Source: Calidithermus chliarophilus DSM 9957
Lineage (GTDB): Bacteria > Deinococcota > Deinococci > Deinococcales > Thermaceae
Assembly: GCF_000430045.1 (NCBI RefSeq)
Contig: NZ_KE387023.1
Coordinates: 2,315,229-2,347,472 of the forward strand
DNA: 32,244 nt
Direction: 5' to 3'
The notes beneath the pieces were generated by a model. It ran no database searches and had not been told where the DNA came from. It saw nothing but the letters and a program-made list of their open reading frames with translations. Numbering within the stretch: position 1 is the first letter of the stretch; each line of letters opens with the position of its first letter. The position numbers were made by a program, and so were the translations under genes. This document shows positions 26,951 through 32,244 of the stretch, one piece after another.

Positions 26951-27687
26951 TCCCCCCGGCGGCCAAAGCGGTAGACGGGCCGGTCCTTGGTCAGGCCGTA
27001 TTCCTGAGCCCCCAGCACCCGCACCTCCTTGAGCTCGGGGATCACGCCCTCCACGCTGATCAGGCTGGCGAGGGCCAGGTCTTCGCTACGGCCCATGCGG
27101 TAGAGGCGTTGTCCCACGGCGCTGGCGAAGAGCCCTTCCTGGGGGTCGGGGAAGGCCCTGAGCAGGCTCGAGGCCAGCAGGGCGCCCTCGAGGTGCTCGG
27201 CCTTGGCGAGCTGCTGGATGCGCTTGGCCAGGAAGCCGGCGGCCAGGATGTTCCCCAGGCTGGGCTCCCCGCTGGCGTCGGAGGCGCACACCAGCGCCAC
27301 CTCGTGGGGGGCCTGGAGGTTGGCCTCCACCACCGCGCGGGCGTTGCGGAAGTAGCCCAGCATCACCCGCGTGTCGGTGGGGGCGAGCGCCTTGCACAGC
27401 GTGTAGGCGAAGACGACCGCCCGCTGCCCGGAGAAGTCGATCTTGAGGAGGTCCCGCAGGGAGAGGCTGTGGTGAAAGCCCTCGGGCGGGATGCCCTCCT
27501 CCTCGCCCAGCAGGACGTCACCGGGGCGGGCCAGCAGCCGGGCCGAGCGGATGCTCGGCGCCACCCAGACCTCGCTGGCCCCCTGGTTGAGCAAAGCCCC
27601 GACGACGCTGCCGTGGAACACGGCCACCACGATCACTTGGTCGGGGTAGGCGTTCTTGTTTCGCTGAAGGTCAACCCGCAAACGCAT
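26947..27687 (-). CDS. divergent ComB (2-phosphosulfolactate phosphatase)-like protein
   Basis: 246 aa. The overall order of a ComB-type protein is visible: VIVVAVFHGSVVGALLNQGASEVWVAPS, LLGEEEGIPPEGF, GQRAVVFAYTLCKAL, VMLGYFRNARAVV, then ALVCASDASGEPSLGNILAAG. The family signature segments (an Asp-x-x-Arg-Ala-Thr near the N-terminus, GNSP, and TTNGT) are replaced by AVFHGS, HHSL and AYTLC, so classical phosphatase activity is doubtful. The ATG at 27687 is chosen over GTG 27690 because it lies 6 nt after a TAATAT box. It sits between scpB (34 bp upstream) and the glycosyltransferase (overlap). Confidence 0.65.
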   Translation of the reverse strand: MRLRVDLQRNKNAYPDQVIVVAVFHGSVVGALLNQGASEVWVAPSIRSARLLARPGDVLLGEEEGIPPEGFHHSLSLRDLLKIDFSGQRAVVFAYTLCKALAPTDTRVMLGYFRNARAVVEANLQAPHEVALVCASDASGEPSLGNILAAGFLAKRIQQLAKAEHLEGALLASSLLRAFPDPQEGLFASAVGQRLYRMGRSEDLALASLISVEGVIPELKEVRVLGAQEYGLTKDRPVYRFGRRGE

Positions 27688-27693
27688 CACGGC

Positions 27694-27699
27694 ATATTA
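27694..27699 (-). promoter_or_regulatory. -10 box of the ComB-like gene
   Basis: TAATAT on the minus strand, 6 nt before the ATG at 27687, as expected for a leaderless internal promoter. No good -35 is seen, partly because scpB coding sequence lies upstream. Confidence 0.4.
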
Positions 27700-27721
27700 T
27701 CAGGGATCGGCGGGCCGGGGC

Positions 27722-28240
27722 TTAGCCGCGCAGCAGCAGCACGGGGCCTTCCTCGAGCTCGGGCAGGTCGTCGAGGCTCTCGAGCCCGAAGATCTCCAGG
27801 AAGCGGTCGGTGGTGCCGTAGAGCTTGGGCTTGCCCACGCTGTCCTTCTCGCCCACCACCCGCACCAGTTCGCGCTCGAGCAGCCCCTCCAGCACCCCGT
27901 CCACGTTGCGCCCGCGCACGGCCTCGAGCTCGGCGCGGGTGATGGGCTGCTGGTAGGCGATGATCGCCAGCACCTCCAGGGCCGCCCGCGAGAGCCGGGG
28001 CGGGTTGGGCCGCAGGACCCGCTCGACCGCGTCGAGGTGGTTGGGGTGGACCACCAGCCGCCACCCGCCGGCCACCCGCTCGATCCGCACGCCGATGGGG
28101 TGCTGCTCGAGCCAGTGCTCCAGGCCCACCAGCTCCCGCAAGACGGTCTCCTCCGGGGCCAGGGCGGTGAGCTCGCTCAGGCCTACGGGCCGCCCCGCCG
28201 CGAAGAGCACTGCCAACAACTGTGCCTGTGCTGCGTTCAT
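27722..28240 (-). CDS. scpB: chromosome segregation and condensation protein ScpB
   Basis: 172 aa, usual ScpB size. Two winged-helix domains: the N-terminal one in LLAVLFAAGRPVGLSELTAL, and the second with the family core LSRAALEVLAIIAYQQPITRAELEAVRGRNVDGVLEGLLERELVRVVG, followed by GKPKLYGTTDRFLEIFGLESLDDLP. It pairs with ScpA and SMC to compact and segregate the chromosome. No scpA is adjacent within this window: the gene on the other side is pilC, divergent, 63 bp away. Confidence 0.94.
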   Translation of the reverse strand: MNAAQAQLLAVLFAAGRPVGLSELTALAPEETVLRELVGLEHWLEQHPIGVRIERVAGGWRLVVHPNHLDAVERVLRPNPPRLSRAALEVLAIIAYQQPITRAELEAVRGRNVDGVLEGLLERELVRVVGEKDSVGKPKLYGTTDRFLEIFGLESLDDLPELEEGPVLLLRG

Positions 28241-28291
28241 GATGTCTTGAGCCAGGGTGGAAAACGGACACCTCCGCCCTTCAACCCTGGC

Positions 28292-28297
28292 TATACT
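28292..28297 (+). promoter_or_regulatory. pilC: -10 box of pilC
   Basis: TATACT, five of six consensus bases, lies 6 nt before the ATG at 28304, giving a leaderless message. No clear -35 box. Confidence 0.5.
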
Positions 28298-28303
28298 ACC
28301 AGT

Positions 28304-29524
28304 ATGCCGAGTTTCAACTATAAAGCTCGCGACCGCGAGGGGCGTGTGATCGCCGCGGTGATCGAAGCCGAGGACATCCGTACGGCTGCCCGCTCACTCC
28401 GCGACAAGGGCTTTTTCGTGGCCGAGATCAAGGAGCAGGGCAGGGGTTTGCAGGCCGACGTCAAGCTCCCGGGGCTCGACCGGGGCCCCAGCCTCAAAGA
28501 CCTCGCGGTGTTCAGCCGGCAGCTCGCCACCATGCTCTCGGCGGGCCTGCCCATCGTGCAGTCGCTGGCGATCCTCGAGAAGCAGACCGAGAACAAGAAA
28601 TTCCGCGAGATCATCAAGGAGATCCGCACCGAGGTCGAGGGCGGCACCACCTTCAGCGACGCGCTCTCCAAGCACAAGCTCTTCTCGCGCCTGTACGTCA
28701 ACCTGGTCAAGGCGGGGGAGACCTCGGGCACCCTCGACGCCATCCTCGACCGGCTGGCGACCTTCCTGGAGAAAGACCTCGAGCTGCGCGGCAAGATCCG
28801 CTCGGCGCTGACCTACCCCGCGATCGTGTTCGTCTTCGCGATCGGCGTAACCTACTTCCTGCTGACCGGCGTGGTGCCGCAGTTCGCGGGGATCCTGTCG
28901 GGCCTCGGCTCGGAGCTGCCGCTGCTGACGCGCTTCCTGATCGCCATCTCTGACGCGCTGCGGGCAGGGACGCCCTTCCTCATCCTGCTGGCCATCGCGG
29001 GCTACTTCGCCTACCGCGCCTATTACCGCACCGAACAGGGCCGCAGGGTGGTCGACCGCATCAAGCTGCGGATGCCGGTGTTCGGCAACCTGAACAAGAA
29101 GAGCGCGCTGGCCCGCTTCTCGCGCACCTTCGGGCTGCTCATCACCAGCGGCGTCAACATCGTCGAGTCGCTCGACATCACCAAGGGCACGGCCGGCAAC
29201 GCCATCATCGAGGACATCCTCGAGGAGACCAAGACCACCATCCAGGCCGGTGAGCCCGTCTACGCCACCATCCAGGCCTACCCCCAGGTCTTCCCGCCCA
29301 TGGTGGGCTCGATGATCGCCATCGGGGAGGAGACCGGGGCGCTCGACGTGATGCTGCAGAAGATCGGCGACTTCTACGAGCGCGAGGTGGACGAGGCCGT
29401 CAGCAGCCTCACCGCCGCCATCGAGCCCGTCATGATCGTGTTCCTGGGCGGCGTGGTGGGCCTGATCGTCGCGGGCATGTTCCTGCCGCTGTTCCAGATC
29501 ATCAACACGCTCTCCGCCCAGTGA
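28304..29524 (+). CDS. pilC: type IV pilus / type II secretion inner membrane platform protein PilC (GspF family)
   Basis: 406 aa from the ATG at 28304. Two T2SS-F domains: the first begins FSRQLATMLSAGLPIVQSLAILEKQ (about 65-90), the second ARFSRTFGLLITSGVNIVESLDI (about 268-290). Three membrane segments (about 165-190, 215-240, 375-400) are placed as in PilC. It anchors the pilus assembly ATPases in the inner membrane, for twitching and DNA uptake in this group. A longer in-frame extension to 28037 is rejected because it would overlap scpB and ignore the -10 box. Confidence 0.95.
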   Translation: MPSFNYKARDREGRVIAAVIEAEDIRTAARSLRDKGFFVAEIKEQGRGLQADVKLPGLDRGPSLKDLAVFSRQLATMLSAGLPIVQSLAILEKQTENKKFREIIKEIRTEVEGGTTFSDALSKHKLFSRLYVNLVKAGETSGTLDAILDRLATFLEKDLELRGKIRSALTYPAIVFVFAIGVTYFLLTGVVPQFAGILSGLGSELPLLTRFLIAISDALRAGTPFLILLAIAGYFAYRAYYRTEQGRRVVDRIKLRMPVFGNLNKKSALARFSRTFGLLITSGVNIVESLDITKGTAGNAIIEDILEETKTTIQAGEPVYATIQAYPQVFPPMVGSMIAIGEETGALDVMLQKIGDFYEREVDEAVSSLTAAIEPVMIVFLGGVVGLIVAGMFLPLFQIINTLSAQ

Positions 29525-29567
29525 ACGGCCCGGGGGGTGTGCCCGGACATACAGCCTTCTGAACCGT

Positions 29568-29592
29568 AGGGGCGGCTCTCGTGGCCGCCCCT
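29568..29592 (+). terminator. terminator-like hairpin after pilC
   Basis: Perfect 9-bp stem AGGGGCGGC (29568-29576) / GCCGCCCCT (29584-29592), 7-nt loop, 44 bp past the pilC stop. No T-tract follows. Confidence 0.5.
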
Positions 29593-29792
29593 GATCGTCG
29601 AACGGAAGGCGGCAGGGTGCCTACCCGGCACGGGGGAGATGCTCGAGGCCGTCGCCCAGGGGTACGGTCGTCACATCGGCGACGCCTGGGCAGAAAGCGT
29701 AGGACGACGCGTGTTTGGGCGCCTTTGGGGAAGGCGCCGGTGCCGCCCAGCGAAACACGGGGCCCGAAGGTACGGGCCGCGCGGCTTAAGTA

Positions 29793-29850
29793 GCTCGGGC
29801 GTGAGCCTGTCAGGGTGGCAAACTCACGCCCGAGCCCTTGTTCTTCCTTC
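29793..29850 (+). terminator. strong hairpin with T/C-rich tail
   Basis: 13-bp perfect stem GCTCGGGCGTGAG (29793-29805) / CTCACGCCCGAGC (29823-29835) with a 17-nt loop, followed by a pyrimidine-rich tail (CCTTGTTCTTCCTTC). It could end a transcript made from the preceding structured segment. Confidence 0.45.
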
Positions 29851-30177
29851 GGTCGGGGTGACTTTGTCAAAAGTCACCCTGGAGAAACTTGGTCGGGGCC
29901 GAGCCTCCTCGGCCCGTGTGGGTTCCTCGCAGCCAGGCCGGAGGCGAAAAGGGTGATCAGGCAAATAGCGAGCAGCCTCGCCAGTGCCACGCTCGCGTGG
30001 GAGGGACCACCTGCAAGCAGCGCATGGTTGGCCGAATACATCCCGTTCACCCCGTTCCGTCCCCGGCCTGTGCCCCGAGGATGGCCCCAGCCTAGGGCCC
30101 GGGCGCAACGAAAACGCAATGCCTCGAGGCGAGGGCGGGTCAGGTCCCACACCCATCGCAAAAACGGGGTATTAGCG

Positions 30178-30183
30178 TAAAAT
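30178..30183 (+). promoter_or_regulatory. -10 candidate for the BTAD regulator gene
   Basis: TAAAAT, five of six consensus bases, 51 nt before the GTG at 30235. No convincing -35 box. Confidence 0.3.
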
Positions 30184-30234
30184 GAGAGGGGCATCTAAGC
30201 CACCTGCCATATCCCCCACCGGAGGCCCGGCGCA

Positions 30235-32244
30235 GTGCCGTCGAAACGCAGTCCCAGACCAACTCCCCTCGAGATCGCCCTCCTCGGCAGGCCCGAGTTT
30301 CGGGCCGGGGGGGTGCGTCTGGGCTTGCTGCCGCGCAAGGCCGTGGCCCTGCTGGCCTACCTGGCGGTGGAGGGGCGGGCGCAGTCGCGCGAGCACCTCG
30401 CCGAGTTGTTGTGGCCCGCGGGCAACCGGGCCTCCAGCCGCGCCGCGCTGCGCAACCTCCTGGCCCAGCTCAACAAGGCGCTGGGGGCGGCCGGGCTCGA
30501 GCCGTTGCGCTCGGACACCGACTGGATCGCCCTCGCCCCCGAGCAGCCGCTGTGGCTCGACCTGTCCGAGCTCGAGGCCGTGCTGCGCCTGCCCGAGGGC
30601 CACGCCGCCCTGCTCGAGCGCCTCGAGGCCGTGATCCCGCTGTGGCGGGGGGAATTCCTCGAGGGGCTGGGGTTCGCCGACGCCCCGGACTTCGAGGACT
30701 GGGTGGCCCTGCGGCGGGAGGCGCTGCGGCAGCAGATGACCCAGGTGCTCGAGCGCCTGGCCGCGGCCCAGGCCGAGGCGGGCCAACTGCACAAGGCGCT
30801 GGAGAGCACCGCGCGCCGCATCCAGCTCGAGCCCCTCGACGAGGCCGCGCACCGCCAGCTCATCACCCTCTACCTGCGCGCGGGCAACCGGGGCAAGGCG
30901 CTGGAGGCCTACCAGTCGTTGTGCGACCTGTTGCGGCGCGAGGTCGGGGTGGAGCCCGCCCTCGAGACCGAGCTGCTGGTGCGGCCCCTGCTGCGCCCGA
31001 GCCGCCCCGAGCCCGGCCCGGGCCCCCTGGGCGACGTGCGCGCCCGGACCCGGATGCTGGTGGGGCGGGAGGGGGAGCTGGAGGCCCTCGAGACGGCGTG
31101 GAATGCCGGGAAGCTGATCTTCATCACCGGCGAGCCGGGGGTGGGCAAGTCCCGCCTGGCGAGCGAGTTCGCGGCCGGGATGGGGACTTTTGCCTGCGCC
31201 GAGGCCTTCCCCACCGACGCCGACATCCCCTACGCCACCCTGGCCCGCCTGCTGCGCCGCCTGCTCGAGCGCCACCCCGGCTCGCTGCTGCCGCTGTGGG
31301 TGCGCCGCGAGCTCTCGCGCATCCTGCCCGAGCTCGAGGCCGAGCCCCTGGCCCTGGAGCGCATCGAGGGCGAGGAGGGCAAGCTGCGCTTCCTCGAGGC
31401 CTGCGCCGAGCTGATGCGCCGGGCCGGGCCCGGGCTGGGCACGCTGATCCTCGACGACCTGCACAACGCCGACCTCGCCAGCTTCGAGGCCGCCATCTAC
31501 GGGCTCAACCGGGTGCTGGAGGGCGGGCTGCGGGCGGTGTTCATCTACCGCCGGGGGGAGCTCAAGCCGGCGGTCGAGGCGCAGGTCCGGGCCCTGCTCG
31601 AGCGCGAGGCGGCCGTGCGCCTCGACCTCCACCCCCTCCCCCCCGACGGGGTGCGGCGCTTGCTGCTGGCGCTCGGCCGCGCCGACCTCGAGCCCCTGGC
31701 CGAGGCCTTCAGCCGCTTCACCGGGGGCAACCCGCTGTTCGTGCTCGAGACCGTGCGGGCCATCGACGAGGCGGGCGGCCTGACCGCCCACGGCGAGGCC
31801 CGCCTGCCGCGCTCGCCCACCGTCACCACCATCATCGAGCGGCGCCTGGAGCGCCTGCCGCACACCGCGCGCGAGCTGGCCCGCCTGGCCGCCGTGGCCG
31901 ACGAGGTCTTCTCCCACGAGCTGGCCGCCGCGGCCCTGCGCCTCGACCCCCTCGAGCTCAGCGCGGGCCTGGAGGCCCTGGCCGAAGCCCGCGTGCTGCA
32001 GGGCCTGCGCTTCAGCCACGACCTATGGCGCGAGACCGTGAAGCACGGAATCTCCCCGGGAGTCGCGCAATTTTTGCACCTGCGGGTGCTGGAGTTCCTC
32101 GAGGCCAGCCCCGGCCCGGTCTCGCCCGCGCTCAAGGCCCGGCACGCCGAGGGGGCGGGGAAGGGGCTGGAGGCGGGGCGCTACTGGCTGCAGGCGGGCG
32201 ATCAGGCGGTGAAAGCCTACGCCTACGCCGACGGCGTGGCGCAC
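30235..32244 (+). CDS. winged-helix/BTAD transcriptional regulator with ATPase module (3' truncated by window edge)
   Basis: The frame is open from GTG 30235 to the window end (670 codons). GGAGG at 30221-30225 supports the start. Residues about 10-105 are a winged-helix DNA-binding domain (LEIALLGRPEFRAGGVRLGLLPRKAVALLAYLAVEG..LAELLWP). About 110-255 is a bacterial transcriptional activator (BTAD) helical domain (AHRQLITLYLRAGNRGKALEAYQSLCDLLRREVGVEP). An ATPase domain follows: Walker A GEPGVGKSRLA (about 299-309) and Walker B-like LILDDLH at about 403-409, then GGNPLFVLETVRA. The visible end is starting a helical TPR-like region. The ligand and target genes are unknown. No downstream operon is visible. 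Confidence 0.9.
   Translation, partial: MPSKRSPRPTPLEIALLGRPEFRAGGVRLGLLPRKAVALLAYLAVEGRAQSREHLAELLWPAGNRASSRAALRNLLAQLNKALGAAGLEPLRSDTDWIALAPEQPLWLDLSELEAVLRLPEGHAALLERLEAVIPLWRGEFLEGLGFADAPDFEDWVALRREALRQQMTQVLERLAAAQAEAGQLHKALESTARRIQLEPLDEAAHRQLITLYLRAGNRGKALEAYQSLCDLLRREVGVEPALETELLVRPLLRPSRPEPGPGPLGDVRARTRMLVGREGELEALETAWNAGKLIFITGEPGVGKSRLASEFAAGMGTFACAEAFPTDADIPYATLARLLRRLLERHPGSLLPLWVRRELSRILPELEAEPLALERIEGEEGKLRFLEACAELMRRAGPGLGTLILDDLHNADLASFEAAIYGLNRVLEGGLRAVFIYRRGELKPAVEAQVRALLEREAAVRLDLHPLPPDGVRRLLLALGRADLEPLAEAFSRFTGGNPLFVLETVRAIDEAGGLTAHGEARLPRSPTVTTIIERRLERLPHTARELARLAAVADEVFSHELAAAALRLDPLELSAGLEALAEARVLQGLRFSHDLWRETVKHGISPGVAQFLHLRVLEFLEASPGPVSPALKARHAEGAGKGLEAGRYWLQAGDQAVKAYAYADGVAH

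Larger units (their letters stand above)
29600..30234. other. gene-poor, hairpin-rich intergenic region
   Basis: No convincing gene. Perfect stems occur at 29650-29656/29678-29684 (7 bp, competing with 29654-29660/29685-29691), 29718-29725/29731-29738 (8 bp, inside GTGTTT/AAACAC arms at 29711/29753), 29761-29766/29773-29778 (6 bp), 29793-29805/29823-29835 (13 bp), 29856-29865/29870-29879 (10 bp) and 29896-29903/29908-29915 (8 bp). From about 29920 to 30234 there is little structure. A small minus-strand reading at 29874-30194 contains a hydrophobic stretch but has weak support. This could be a structured RNA, a set of repeats or remnants of an element. Confidence 0.6.

Noticed and set aside
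28037-28303. N-terminal extension of pilC to an upstream in-frame start
   Set aside because: It would overlap scpB on the other strand and cross the TATACT box; MPSFNYKARDREG is a normal PilC N-terminus.
29639-29956. Plus-strand frame of 105 codons after pilC
   Set aside because: It runs through several perfect hairpins, is Arg/Gly/Ser-rich and has no ribosome site; more likely non-coding.
29874-30194. Minus-strand frame of 106 codons with a hydrophobic stretch (SVALARLLAICLITLFASGLA)
   Set aside because: It might be a small secreted peptide, but there is no good ribosome site or promoter, the stop lies inside a hairpin, and the N-terminal part is Arg-rich like a shadow frame. Kept only as a remark in the gap description.
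30172-32019. 615-residue open frame on the minus strand
   Set aside because: It is antisense to the BTAD/ATPase regulator, whose domains and ribosome site are clear. Long antisense frames are common at this G+C content, and this one is low-complexity Gly/Ala/Leu/Gln sequence.

Overview
The window looks like a chromosomal segment of a Thermales bacterium (Deinococcota), most like Meiothermus or a close relative. This is an inference from several points: very high G+C with G/C-ending codons; a manganese superoxide dismutase that reads like the Thermus enzyme; an XPB-type helicase paired with a Bax1-like nuclease; a YpdA-type flavoprotein; and several promoters whose -10 box lies only 6-10 nt before the start codon, the leaderless arrangement common in Thermus and Deinococcus. 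I see no transposase, integrase, tRNA, rRNA or CRISPR array.

Layout. 1-1393: 3' end of a TPR-rich protein, probably the C-terminus of a large regulator like the one that starts at the right edge. 1394-1746: gap with a terminator-like hairpin and an apparently split palindromic repeat. 1747-3294: Ig-like lipoprotein. 3365-3970 (-): superoxide dismutase. 4039-7366 (-): subtilisin-type lipoprotein followed by a TPR/HD-GYP c-di-GMP phosphodiesterase-like protein. 7587-10220 (-): MFS exporter then class II fumarase, with a divergent MarR-type regulator at 10321-10773. 10781-11533 (-): TerC-family membrane protein. 11745-12737: YpdA-like reductase. 12838-14283: FN3 plus sugar-dehydrogenase-like lipoprotein. 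14284-14570: repeat-rich gap. 14571-14828 (-): small membrane protein. 15062-17670: XPB-like helicase and Bax1-like nuclease, overlapping.

17745-26172 is a branched-chain amino acid locus. A promoter drives a 24-codon leader peptide rich in Leu, Val and Ile. A classical pairing switch and a strong terminator follow, then ilvB, a cupin gene, ilvN, a second terminator, ilvC, leuA, two ABM-like genes flanking a small helical protein, an acetyltransferase and cimA. Together these make acetolactate and its reduced product, start leucine synthesis, and start isoleucine synthesis from pyruvate by the citramalate route. ilvD, ilvE and leuBCD are not here.

26228-28240 (-): scpB, a divergent ComB-like gene and a WecG/TagA glycosyltransferase. 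28304-29524: pilC. 29525-30234: about 710 bp without a convincing gene but packed with perfect hairpins. 30235 to the end: N-terminal part of a winged-helix/BTAD/ATPase regulator.

The best-supported unusual features are the ilv attenuator with its apparently leaderless leader peptide, the cupin between the two acetolactate synthase subunits, the unannotated leuA-cimA cluster, and the hairpin-rich gap after pilC.
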